Source: Mesorhizobium shangrilense (GTDB lineage Bacteria > Pseudomonadota > Alphaproteobacteria > Rhizobiales > Rhizobiaceae). Taken from it: DNA of 64,000 nt. Below are positions 33,062 through 40,448 of the stretch, piece after piece. The stretch spans positions 3,720,001 through 3,784,000 of the forward strand of contig NZ_JBEWSZ010000001.1 of NCBI RefSeq assembly GCF_040537815.1, written 5' to 3'. The notes beneath the pieces were generated by a model. The model saw only the letters and a list, made by a program, of their open reading frames with translations, ran no database searches and had not been told where the DNA came from. The translations under genes were made by a program, and so were the position numbers. Position 1 is the first letter of the stretch. Every line of letters begins with the position of its first letter.

Positions 33062-35220
33062 CAGAGATTGTCCTCCCATCCGCCGTCCCCAACGGCGCCA
33101 CCGGCCGCGTCACTCGCAAATCCAAAGGACAGCGCTTCCAGAACCAGTTCAGCACGCTGCGAGAAGGCAGCCCCACACCAGACGGGGTACATCTGCCCAT
33201 TTGATCCCTGCGGGCCATTATTGGTGCCGCCGTAAGCGGTACTGGGCGCCAACAGAATATTCGCTTGTGCCTGCCCCTTCCAATTATCGGTAACCCCCAG
33301 ATAGGCTTTGGCAGCGGTTGACGGGACAAAATTCGCCAATGAGACGCTCACCAGCGTCGGTGACGAGCCAGCGCCGTAAGCCCCCTGGGCTCCGCTGGTG
33401 ATGATCGGTGTGACTAGTGGGTTTATACCCAGGACGATTTGCACCGAACGCCCATATTGCAGCGTGCGCCAAAGCTTGGGCTGGGCGTCGTACCGAATCC
33501 AACCGACGCGCATCTTGAAAGTATAGCCAGCTGGCATCGTCGGTGCCGTGGCAGACAGTGAGACAAGGGCCGCAACTGTGTTGGTAAGCTGGTTGTAGAT
33601 GACCCAGACGGAATACCAGTTCGACGCCGCCGCCGACCCGGTATCGAGGCCGTTCGCACCGGAAGTTGAAATCGTGTCCGTGAGGCTGACCGTCCGCGCG
33701 CGGTATGTGCGGCCGGAGGTGTCCTCGAGGATCAATTCATCAGCGGTGACGTTGACGGTCGTGTCCGAAGCGACTTGAACTTTGAGGTTCTTGTAGCTTC
33801 CCCATGCCGGAGCAACGCCGGGCGCGTAGAGACTCGCCTGGTAGTCGATGATCTGCCAGTTTCCAGACCCGAGATAGAGCGCCATGGCGGTATCGCCGGC
33901 AGCGGTGATGATGTTGCCACCGCCGGGCAGGATCATCGAAGTTGCGTTGTATGTCAGCGTCAGCGCTGCCGCAAAGGTCAGCATGTAGACCGGCAAGACG
34001 ACGCTCGCGCTCGACCCAAAGGACGTGATGGCAGTCGTGCCGGTAATGTTGACGTTGTGCGAAGGGACCGTGCCGAGATCCGTCGTCGAAGTAGAGGCGA
34101 GATTTGTCAGGGTTCCGAACGAAGCATTCGGATTGGCGGAGAGCAGCACGAATTGCGTGCCGTCATAGATTGCCTCGGTTATCTGGCCGGCGCGGACCTC
34201 GCCTCCGACTAGCGATACGGGACCGGATGCGGACGGCGTGTATACGTTCTTTGCCCCCAGGCCATTGACGGCCAACGTCAGCGGGCCGGTGTTCGTGAAG
34301 CCTGGGGGAAATACAACACGATTGCCGACCGCCAGCGCGAAGGTGTTCGGTGTCGTCGTCGCAAGGACCTGGGCGTTCGCGGTGCCGGTGGAAGTGCCTC
34401 CGACGAAAACTGTCACAGCCGCGGCAGCGCTGACTGCGGCCACCACATAGGCTGTCGTCGCCGGTTTGGTCGTATTGTCGCCGGGCGACTGAGTGACGGC
34501 AGTCGAAGTGGCACCGAGCGCAATAGCCGGGCCGTTCGCGAAGACCAGCGGCCCGGTCCCCGTCGCATCGGTCATCGCCGCTGCTAATTGCGCGCTTGTG
34601 CCACCGACGAGGAACGCCGCCATGTTCGTGGCAAATCCGGAGATGTCCCCAATCGCCGGTTGCCCGAATGTCATGGCGCCGCTCGTGTTGATGCCAATGG
34701 CGAACTGGTGGATAGCCGCGCTCCCTGACATCACCCCACCCAAAGTAGAGGCTTGCGGCGCGGGAAGATCAGCTCCCACCAGCCCTCGGAATGCAGGCGT
34801 TCCGGCTCCAGAGGCAGGGGTCGCGAGGACGAGATTGGCTGCTTGCGAACCCAGCGAGATTCCGCTGTCCGCCAGGGCCGTGCCGCCCGTCGTCGAAAAA
34901 GTAGCTATGTGGCCCACTACGGAAGCGAGTGGCCCCACCACATTACCGCCCCCGAGGGGGCCAATCGTCGTTCCACCTATACGGAAAAATAGGCCACTGA
35001 TCGTCGACCAGAGCCAGCCATCGACGGGACTTGCCGGGGGGACTCCAGGCGGAATGCTAAAGCCGGCGCTGACCGACGTCGAAGGGGTGGTGATCAGCTC
35101 GCCCTGCATCGAGTCGCCGGCTCGGTTGACGGGAATGTACCCGAGCGCATCCTGCTTTCCGTCGAACAGATTTTGCCACTGGCCGGGCGTCAGGACCTCG
35201 CCATAGGTGAACGTCACCAT
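33061..35220 (-). CDS. Phage tail fibre / collar-like protein
   Basis: A 719-residue protein of repetitive, beta-prone, Gly/Ser/Thr/Ala-rich sequence. It includes many short collagen- and fibre-like runs (ATFSTTGGTALADSGISLGSQAANL, PATTAYVVAAVSAAAA) and a C-terminal domain (YGAGSSPTLVSVSLANF). The N-terminal part (YGEVLTPGQWQNLFDGKQDALGYIPVN) is typical of rhizobial prophage tail proteins. It probably contacts the host surface. ATG 35220 is chosen; upstream M codons lie in the overlapping small ORF. Confidence 0.7.
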   Translation of the reverse strand: MVTFTYGEVLTPGQWQNLFDGKQDALGYIPVNRAGDSMQGELITTPSTSVSAGFSIPPGVPPASPVDGWLWSTISGLFFRIGGTTIGPLGGGNVVGPLASVVGHIATFSTTGGTALADSGISLGSQAANLVLATPASGAGTPAFRGLVGADLPAPQASTLGGVMSGSAAIHQFAIGINTSGAMTFGQPAIGDISGFATNMAAFLVGGTSAQLAAAMTDATGTGPLVFANGPAIALGATSTAVTQSPGDNTTKPATTAYVVAAVSAAAAVTVFVGGTSTGTANAQVLATTTPNTFALAVGNRVVFPPGFTNTGPLTLAVNGLGAKNVYTPSASGPVSLVGGEVRAGQITEAIYDGTQFVLLSANPNASFGTLTNLASTSTTDLGTVPSHNVNITGTTAITSFGSSASVVLPVYMLTFAAALTLTYNATSMILPGGGNIITAAGDTAMALYLGSGNWQIIDYQASLYAPGVAPAWGSYKNLKVQVASDTTVNVTADELILEDTSGRTYRARTVSLTDTISTSGANGLDTGSAAASNWYSVWVIYNQLTNTVAALVSLSATAPTMPAGYTFKMRVGWIRYDAQPKLWRTLQYGRSVQIVLGINPLVTPIITSGAQGAYGAGSSPTLVSVSLANFVPSTAAKAYLGVTDNWKGQAQANILLAPSTAYGGTNNGPQGSNGQMYPVWCGAAFSQRAELVLEALSFGFASDAAGGAVGDGGWEDNL

Positions 35221-35348
35221 GAGAAACAATCCGATTTCTTTGCGGGCACCTGGTCTACAAAAAGGTAGACCGTCGAAGGCGATCCGCGAGCATCGGGATC
35301 GAAATCGGTGCGGCCATCAAGTTTTTCGAGTCTCTTCTCTTTGGACAT
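35214..35348 (-). CDS. Small prophage ORF before the tail fibre
   Basis: A 44-residue polar frame (MSKEKRLEKLDGRTDFD, ending FVDQVPAKKSDCFSW) that overlaps the tail fibre start by seven bases. The overlap and orientation suggest it belongs to the tail operon. No family known. Confidence 0.35.
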   Translation of the reverse strand: MSKEKRLEKLDGRTDFDPDARGSPSTVYLFVDQVPAKKSDCFSW

Positions 35349-35352
35349 CACT

Positions 35353-35374
35353 ACATTCCGAACACTCGCGCGCG
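35353..35374. repeat. 22-bp direct repeat, left copy
   Basis: ACATTCCGAACACTCGCGCG... matches the copy at 36417-36438 in 20 of 22 bases. The two bracket the higB-remnant/higA cassette, one copy on each side, with the phage tail ORF on the left and the DUF6074 gene on the right. Confidence 0.5.
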
Positions 35375-35644
35375 GTCTAGGAGGATGGCTGGTGCCCATT
35401 GATGATCGCATCGGGGTCAAGCTGCTTTCGACGTCTCGCTGCGAGACGCTGAAATCCGGTTCGCCTGCCAATCGGCGACCTCAGTCGGCACCGACATGTG
35501 GGAACATTTCGTGTGATAAAACACAAGTATGTTCGTTTAGAAATGCACAGCCATTTCGGGTTGGAAATGGAAATGCATCAAATCGGCTAAAATTTCACGT
35601 GGGACGCGCACCGATCCGGTTACAAATACTCAGTATTTCGAAAT

Positions 35645-35660
35645 TTTGACATGTCAAAAC
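35645..35660. promoter_or_regulatory. 16-bp perfect palindrome, operator candidate
   Basis: TTTTGACATGTCAAAA is a perfect palindrome in a locally AT-rich stretch, with TTGACA inside it. This is the form of a repressor operator or a promoter overlapped by one. No intact gene begins close by, so it may be a relic control site of the missing phage module. Confidence 0.35.
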
Positions 35661-35694
35661 TGTAACCAATTTGGTGATTTCTGGTGATTCTAAA

Positions 35695-35720
35695 AACCGT
35701 TCTACTTTGGGAACGGTTTC
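35695..35720. terminator. 9-bp stem-loop
   Basis: AAACCGTTC (35695-35703) pairs exactly with GAACGGTTT (35712-35720) around an eight-base loop. Runs of A lie upstream and TTTCAA downstream, so it can act as a terminator on the plus strand, or on the minus strand with a short U-run. Confidence 0.4.
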
Positions 35721-35787
35721 AACGCCCTCGATGTCGACGCCGAGCGAGGTGAGCGTGGTGCGATAGACCGCGTCCGCGCTGTCATGA

Positions 35788-35985
35788 GACAAGCGAGTCG
35801 CTCGTGTCCTTCGGGCTCTGGAAGCGGCGGCGAGGCCCGCTGACATGGACCTGCCCAGCTATCATTTCCATGGCCTCGTCGGTCAGGACAAGGGCCGCTA
35901 TTCTATCCGAGTGACCGGCAATTGGCGCATGACTTTTGGATGGGACGGCGAAGATGCTCTCGAACTAGAGGATTACCACGGATGA
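35788..35985 (+). pseudogene. higB: higB toxin remnant, N-terminus missing
   Basis: The frame opens after a TGA and reads RVLRALEAAARPADMDLP, then YHFHGLVGQDKGRYSIRVTGNWRMTF and LELEDYHG: the C-terminal two thirds of a RelE/HigB-type mRNA-interferase. About the first 30-35 residues of the family are missing and the first in-frame ATG is at 35845, so a functional toxin is unlikely. It overlaps higA by four bases (ATGA), the normal higBA arrangement. Confidence 0.72.
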
Positions 35986-36305
35986 ACACGGCACCTATCA
36001 AGCGCGGTTTGCCCGCAATGCACCCCGGAGAACTTCTCCGCGAAGACATCATCCCGGCGCTCGACAAGTCGAAGACGGAGATCGCCAAACTGCTCGGCAT
36101 TTCGCGGCGCTCGCTCTACGATATCCTTGACGAGAAGCAGCCCGTCACCGTTGCCATGGCGCTGCGCCTCGGCAAGCTGGTCGGCAACGGCCCGGTGCTC
36201 TGGCTCAACCTCCAGCGCAACTATGACCTGGAACGGGCGCAGAAGGCGCTGAGCGCCGAGATAGAGGCTATTCCAACGCTGCATGCGGCCGCCACATTGA
36301 CATGA
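35982..36305 (+). CDS. higA: HigA-family antitoxin, copy 2
   Basis: A 107-residue XRE-type antitoxin with HPGELLREDIIPAL and an intact helix-turn-helix (KTEIAKLLGISRRSLYDILDEKQPV). It is coupled to the truncated higB by an ATGA overlap. It is close to copy 1 (87 of 98 aligned residues identical), in the same orientation 9,155 bases away. It could still bind DNA and repress, or neutralise HigB made elsewhere. Confidence 0.86.
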   Translation: MNTAPIKRGLPAMHPGELLREDIIPALDKSKTEIAKLLGISRRSLYDILDEKQPVTVAMALRLGKLVGNGPVLWLNLQRNYDLERAQKALSAEIEAIPTLHAAATLT

Positions 36306-36416
36306 GCAGAAGCAGGTACGCCTGACAGGAGCAGAGAAGGGCTGGGGCTCAAAAACGCTCCTACGGGGCGTCTATTTCGATTTGCCTCGGCCGTCTATTT
36401 CGACGGGCCATGTCGG

Positions 36417-36438
36417 ACATTTCGGACACTCGCGCGCG
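36417..36438. repeat. 22-bp direct repeat, right copy
   Basis: ACATTTCGGACACTCGCGCG... pairs with the copy at 35353-35374 (20 of 22 bases identical, same orientation). Between the copies lie the truncated higB, higA and non-coding palindromes, about 1.06 kb. Confidence 0.5.
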
Positions 36439-36479
36439 TGCGCGAGGCTCTGTGCCCCGGAGCATCTATTCGGCCTTGT

Positions 36480-36791
36480 TCACCGGCGTTGCCCCCTCAA
36501 TGGATCCCATCCTGCAAGCCGAGCAAGCTCGATATTCACCGCGCAGTGGAAAGCCAGCAGCTCGCGGCCGATAGCAGCTCGATCGATCCCGACAACGGTC
36601 AGCTCGAACTCAAGCGTAGCGATACCAAGATCTTCGCGTGTGGGGATGAGTGCAGGCTCTCGAGACAGCACGAGGAGGCGGGCTGCAGTCTCGCGCACCC
36701 GCGTCACCTGGCGGGCAGCAGGGAACGGCAGGACCGTCCCGGTTGGGCGCCAATCGAACAGGGGCAATCCAGTCAAATCGTTCCTCATCAT
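36480..36791 (-). CDS. DUF6074-like phage protein
   Basis: A 103-residue protein: LPLFDWRPTGTVLPFPAARQVTRVRETAARLL is the typical opening of DUF6074 family proteins found in rhizobial prophages. The helical C-terminal half ends RGQRR. The start (ATGATG) overlaps the stop of the DUF1376 gene. Role in the phage unknown. Confidence 0.62.
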   Translation of the reverse strand: MMRNDLTGLPLFDWRPTGTVLPFPAARQVTRVRETAARLLVLSREPALIPTREDLGIATLEFELTVVGIDRAAIGRELLAFHCAVNIELARLAGWDPLRGQRR

Positions 36792-37654
36792 GCTGCTCTT
36801 TCCGCGGCTTCATCCGTGATCTTGGCCCATCCTTCTGGCCACCGCTGCTCGGTGCGCAGTACTCGCTGGTTCAACATTGATTGGGCGATGTCGTCGCCAA
36901 GCTGACGGCGCGTATCGTTAAGCCATGCGTCCCATTCGGGCCGCGTTGGCGTGATGACGAAACGGCCCTTCTCATCCACATCTGGCGCGCCGTAAAACTC
37001 GACGAAAAGGCGCTGCTTTAGGAACGGGATCAGCAGCAGAGGCTTCTTACGAGCCTGCATACATCGAACGAACGCCGGAGCGGCTTTAACGGCCTGCCGC
37101 TGCTCATTGTCCGGCAGCTTGTAGAAGAGCTTCTCGGCATAGGGACCGGCGTCAGGACGTTCGGCGTCTGGCCATTCTTTCCACAGGATCGAAAAAACCG
37201 CCACCTCCTCAGGAGGAGGGTTTTCTATTTGAAAACCCGACTGGGTTTGGGTTTGGGTATGGGGGCTTTCGTTTGGGATAACCGAAAAGGAACCGGTTGC
37301 TTTCTCTAACCCATTGATTTCCTGTCTTTTTGGTCGACCACCTTTGGCACCGTTCGCTGCATTTTTCTCGCGAATACTCGAGACATAGTCCCATTCTTTT
37401 TTGAGACGTTTCTGCGAGAGGGACTGACCGTCGATGAGCAGCAGAGGCATCAGACGCGCTTTGACCTTTCGCCATCGCTGCGTCGAAAGACGGGTGATCC
37501 TGGCCAGATCTCGGTCGTCGTTGGGCACCGAGCCGTTGTGGCGCCACATTGACATCAGTAGAAGCAGGTACGCTCCATGCTCCTGCGTCGACAGATGAGT
37601 GGTATCGGCGACGTAGGCGTCGATGAACAACGGCAGGTAAGGAGCTGCGCTCAT
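36788..37654 (-). CDS. DUF1376-domain phage replication-type protein
   Basis: A 288-residue protein. The N-terminal YLPLFIDAYVADTTHLSTQEHGAYLLLLMSMWRHNGSVPNDDRDLARI is the DUF1376 domain, a winged-helix module found in phage replication initiators. A low-complexity linker follows (KNAANGAKGGRPKRQ, TQTQTQ), then a C-terminal domain rich in Trp. It lies in the early operon after an AlpA-like gene and is coupled to its neighbours by four-base overlaps. A role in element replication is probable. Confidence 0.72.
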   Translation of the reverse strand: MSAAPYLPLFIDAYVADTTHLSTQEHGAYLLLLMSMWRHNGSVPNDDRDLARITRLSTQRWRKVKARLMPLLLIDGQSLSQKRLKKEWDYVSSIREKNAANGAKGGRPKRQEINGLEKATGSFSVIPNESPHTQTQTQSGFQIENPPPEEVAVFSILWKEWPDAERPDAGPYAEKLFYKLPDNEQRQAVKAAPAFVRCMQARKKPLLLIPFLKQRLFVEFYGAPDVDEKGRFVITPTRPEWDAWLNDTRRQLGDDIAQSMLNQRVLRTEQRWPEGWAKITDEAAERAA

Positions 37655-37854
37655 CGCCGTGGCAAGGCCTCCATGCTGCGCGCCCGGAGCAATCGATTAG
37701 CTTGCGCCAGGACGCGGCACGCATCGAGACCATTGACCCCGAAACGACTGCGCAGAGCAAGGATAGCCGGTCGCTCGCGCGAACCATGGTTGGCAGCGTA
37801 CCAGTGTGCTGCCTCATCGATGACAGCGCTGCTCTCGTGGTCGAGGCCAGTCAT
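37651..37854 (-). CDS. Small prophage early protein
   Basis: A 67-residue helical protein (ILALRSRFGVNGLDACRVLAQANRLLRARS). It overlaps the AlpA-like gene upstream and the DUF1376 gene downstream by four bases each, so it is a real member of the early operon. No family known. Confidence 0.6.
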   Translation of the reverse strand: MTGLDHESSAVIDEAAHWYAANHGSRERPAILALRSRFGVNGLDACRVLAQANRLLRARSMEALPRR

Positions 37855-38075
37855 GCTGCGCCAGCCAGCAGGCGCTGATCGTAGAGGTCGAGCTCTCGCT
37901 CATCCCAATACCGAACGCCATTCCGTTTGACCGGTTTGGGAAAGTCGGACTTCGGGTCATTGACCCATCGCCATAGGGTCACCTCTCCGATGTCGTCATA
38001 TCGCTCACGGACCCGTTTGGCCCTGAGCCATCGATTTCTCGCTTCCACGGCCAGCTCCTTGGTTGTCAATTCCAA
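37851..38075 (-). CDS. AlpA-like excisionase / phage regulator
   Basis: A 74-residue MerR-like winged helix protein: GEVTLWRWVNDPKSDFPKPVKRNGVRYWDERELDLY is the AlpA/excisionase pattern. Such proteins act as recombination directionality factors or activate the integrase of P4-like elements. It is the first gene of the early operon, next to the integrase. Confidence 0.74.
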   Translation of the reverse strand: MELTTKELAVEARNRWLRAKRVRERYDDIGEVTLWRWVNDPKSDFPKPVKRNGVRYWDERELDLYDQRLLAGAA

Positions 38076-38208
38076 GGGCAGTCATCACCGTCCAACTAAT
38101 AAATGCAACCAATTTGGCACCACGGGACGACGATCAGCGACAAACAACGACAGATACTGACAGATTAAACTGCCATCCTCATCCTACCGTCACCGCTCCG
38201 GTGCAACC

Positions 38209-38227
38209 TGTAACCGAGTCGGTTACA
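38209..38227. promoter_or_regulatory. Inverted repeat between AlpA-like gene and integrase
   Basis: TGTAACC (38209-38215) and GGTTACA (38221-38227) are exact inverted copies around GAGTC. It lies between the AlpA-like start and the integrase stop. It could be an operator, or a binding site for a recombination protein. TGTAACC also occurs at 35661-35667 region (CTGTAACCAA). Confidence 0.35.
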
Positions 38228-38299
38228 TCCCTGCGGACATCTCTAATCTTACGATCCCTACTACAGCTTTGATTCGTCTCGGGAGACCTTTGCCGCCAT

Positions 38300-39613
38300 T
38301 CATTGCGATCGCCTCAGTGATATGACGTTTTCGGCCCTTTCACAGCCGGCGATTGTGTCGACGAGGTTCGCCCAGGCAGTGAGAGCATCGCGCTTCTCGC
38401 GCGCATAATCGTGACGATTGTAAATCGCCGCTACCCCCGAGATTTTTCCGGATTTGTGATTGAGTACCGCCTCAACGACATGCACTGCCACTCCAAGTCC
38501 TGCCATGCCAGAAGCTGCGGTTCGACGGAGATCATGTAGAGTCCAAGGTCGCATCGACCATGCAGGATCGCCCGTCGCCTTGCGCGCGACCGCCAGCATT
38601 GCTTTATCGATTTTGCGCTTCGCTCTGCTGTAGCCGCTGATCGCGGTCTCCCCATTGGTTGAGAGAATGAACGCGGTCTCTTTCCCATCTTTGTCAAGCA
38701 CACGTGGCAATGAACCTAGGATCCGAACCACTTGCGGAGTGAGAGGTAGACTTTGGCGACGCCCATTCTTTGTGCGATCCGGCGGGATGGACCAGAGCGG
38801 ATCGTCTGTATCGAGAACGAACTCTGACCATGTAGCGGCCGACACTTCGGCACGCCGCTGACCTGTCAAAAGTAAGAGGCGCGCCAGATCGCCGAATGGC
38901 CACCCAACATCGCCGGCGGCCGCCCAGAAATAGCGGACTTCATCATCTGAAAGCACACGCTCGCGCGCGACTGGAGAGGCGGGCACTTCAATGTCACGAA
39001 AGGGGTTCTCCCCGATAATCGACTTCGCGGCAAACCAAGAAAAGGCCTTAGAAATTAGTGCGCGTACACGCACTGCCGATTGCGGACGGCCCTTTAAAAC
39101 TATCTTACCTTCGGAGTCCCGCTTACCGTCTGCTATACCGTCGGTTAGGCTAATGATGTCCTGGCGCGTAATGCTTTGCAGTCGTCGAGCGCCCCATTTG
39201 GGCAGGATCTCTCTTTTGATAATTGCCTCGTTGTCGAGAATCGTCCTCGGCTTATTTCGCGCTTTAGAATAGCGCGCTATAAAATCTGCGAAGGCTTCCT
39301 CGACCGAGAGGTTTCGCCGTCGGCTTCCATCGTCTGCCGCTCTCGGATCACGCCCTTCGGCCACGTCCTGCAGCTTGGCCTGAGCGGCCTTACGCGCATC
39401 GTGGAGCCCGAGCGCCGGCCTCTGTTGCCCGTAGAGACCGATCGCTAGCTTCACACTCTGCCCGGACGTTCTGTAGCGGACGACCCACTTCATCGTCCGG
39501 GGGCCGACGACCAGATATAGCCCGGACTGGCCTCCGTCGGGGATTTCCAGTTTCTCCGACGGCCGCTTCTTTATGAGCGCGTCGATCTTCTTTTGCGTCA
39601 GGGCTTCTGCCAT
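38300..39613 (-). CDS. int: Tyrosine-type integrase (P4 family)
   Basis: A 437-residue site-specific recombinase. It has the N-terminal DUF4102 arm-binding domain (LYLVVGPRTMKWVVRYR), a core-binding SAM-like domain, and a catalytic domain with the first Arg in LLLTGQRRAEV, HDLRR, and the nucleophile region AAIYNRHDY. ATG 39613 or 39622 are both possible. The N-terminus faces the tRNA-Thr fragment at 39769-39828, about 150 bases away: the standard position of an integrase beside its attachment site. Confidence 0.89.
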   Translation of the reverse strand: MAEALTQKKIDALIKKRPSEKLEIPDGGQSGLYLVVGPRTMKWVVRYRTSGQSVKLAIGLYGQQRPALGLHDARKAAQAKLQDVAEGRDPRAADDGSRRRNLSVEEAFADFIARYSKARNKPRTILDNEAIIKREILPKWGARRLQSITRQDIISLTDGIADGKRDSEGKIVLKGRPQSAVRVRALISKAFSWFAAKSIIGENPFRDIEVPASPVARERVLSDDEVRYFWAAAGDVGWPFGDLARLLLLTGQRRAEVSAATWSEFVLDTDDPLWSIPPDRTKNGRRQSLPLTPQVVRILGSLPRVLDKDGKETAFILSTNGETAISGYSRAKRKIDKAMLAVARKATGDPAWSMRPWTLHDLRRTAASGMAGLGVAVHVVEAVLNHKSGKISGVAAIYNRHDYAREKRDALTAWANLVDTIAGCERAENVISLRRSQ

Positions 39614-39768
39614 GTGGCTCAATTTCCATCAGGACACGTTCTAGGCCACAAAATGATCCGGCAGGGCTTGAACGCAGTTGAACGATCATTGAAGCAAAAA
39701 GGCCCGCAGTCAAAGGGTTTTGTTGGGATCAACATGCGATTAGCGGTTGAGCATGAAAATCCATGGAA

Positions 39769-39828
39769 TTGGCTAGCACCGCATTCGTAATGCGGGGGTC
39801 GCGTGTTCGAGTCACGCAAGCGGCACCA
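39769..39828 (+). other. tRNA-Thr(CGU) 3' portion, attachment site of the element
   Basis: The sequence contains the tRNA D-loop end (TTGGCTAG), the anticodon arm CCGCA-TTCGTAA-TGCGG with anticodon CGT at 39786-39788, the T-arm GCGTG-TTCGAGT-CACGC and the acceptor AAGCGGC-ACCA. The matching 5' acceptor strand (GCCGCTT) is absent, so this is not a complete gene but the att duplicate left by integration into the 3' end of tRNA-Thr. The intact tRNA should lie at the other end of the element. Confidence 0.75.
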
Positions 39829-40062
39829 TTTCCCCATGTCCACCAACGCTTATAGCTGCACTCGCTTCGGAGCAGCCTGCCCCTGCCATCAGGCCTTAAC
39901 GCGGTTGTGAACCGCCATCTTCCGGCAATTTGATAAAATCATCGCAGCGGGCGACGGAAAGATCCGGCGCCACCGTTTAATGGGAAGAAGGGACAGACAT
40001 GCCCGGCCAAATGGTCCGGACAGGTTGTTATTTTAACTCGGCAACCATTTCGGAGTATCCCC

Positions 40063-40335
40063 ATGAATAGCTTGACAAAATACGCCACAGCCGCCGCCCT
40101 TGTCCTGGGGGGGACGTTTACAGCCGTCGCGGCTTCTTCGGCGATGCCGATGGTGCAGGTTGGCCCAACCGCGGGCCTGGTGGAGCACGTGGCCTATGGC
40201 TGCGGCCCGGGATGGCACCCCAACCCCTGGGGGCGCTGCGTGCCCTATCGCAGGGTGGTGGTCTATCCCCGCTACTACCATGGCCCTTACTACTGGCACC
40301 CCGTCCACCGGTGGCATCGCTGGCACCGTTGGTAG
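40063..40335 (+). CDS. GCG-CRPN type exported small protein, copy 1
   Basis: A 90-residue secreted protein: signal peptide (KYATAAALVLGGTFTAVAASSA), then the GCGPGWHPNPWGRCVPY motif and a C-terminal tail rich in Tyr, His and Trp (YHGPYYWHPVHRWHRW). Short exported proteins with this motif are widespread in Rhizobiales. Role unknown; the His-rich tail could bind metal. It precedes the DUF1800 gene and is separated from it by a strong stem-loop. Confidence 0.68.
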   Translation: MNSLTKYATAAALVLGGTFTAVAASSAMPMVQVGPTAGLVEHVAYGCGPGWHPNPWGRCVPYRRVVVYPRYYHGPYYWHPVHRWHRWHRW

Positions 40336-40350
40336 GATCGAAAGGATAAT

Positions 40351-40375
40351 GGGTGCCGGTCGAGTGCCGGCACCC
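40351..40375 (+). terminator. 9-bp stem-loop terminator after the small exported gene
   Basis: GGGTGCCGG (40351-40359) pairs with CCGGCACCC (40367-40375) over a seven-base loop, 16 bases after the stop codon. There is no U-run. Confidence 0.5.
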
Positions 40376-40448
40376 GGACCTCCTGTCTGCTGAACCAGAA
40401 CGGCCTGTTGGACCTCAAGCCTGAGGATCCAGACGATGGAGACCGGAT

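Larger units (their letters stand above)
35349..35787. other. Non-coding junction with palindromes and phage gene debris
   Basis: About 440 bases without an intact gene. It contains a 22-base repeat (35353-35374), an inverted repeat CCATTTC/GAAATGG (35551-35570), a perfect 16-base palindrome (35645-35660) and a strong stem-loop (35695-35720). A minus-strand stretch at 35697-35783 reads DSADAVYRTTLTSLGVDIEGV and looks like the end of a lost phage structural gene. Confidence 0.4.

Noticed and set aside
35250..35272. Inverted repeat GGTCTAC-GTAGACC as a terminator
   Set aside because: It lies within the frame of the small tail ORF and encodes TVYLFVDQ, so the symmetry can be a coding accident.
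36369..36403. Two copies of CGTCTATTTCGA as possible iterons
   Set aside because: Only two copies, 23 bases apart, in non-coding DNA; not enough for an origin.
39760..39828. A complete tRNA-Thr gene
   Set aside because: The 5' acceptor strand GCCGCTT that must pair with AAGCGGC is absent upstream, so only the 3' part is there.
39619..39846. A minus-strand frame reading RLRDSNTRPPHYECGA
   Set aside because: It is the reverse strand of the tRNA-Thr fragment; this peptide pattern is a well known false ORF from tRNA 3' ends.
24000..40000. A CRISPR array in the accessory region
   Set aside because: No regularly spaced repeats or cas-like genes were seen there or elsewhere in the window.
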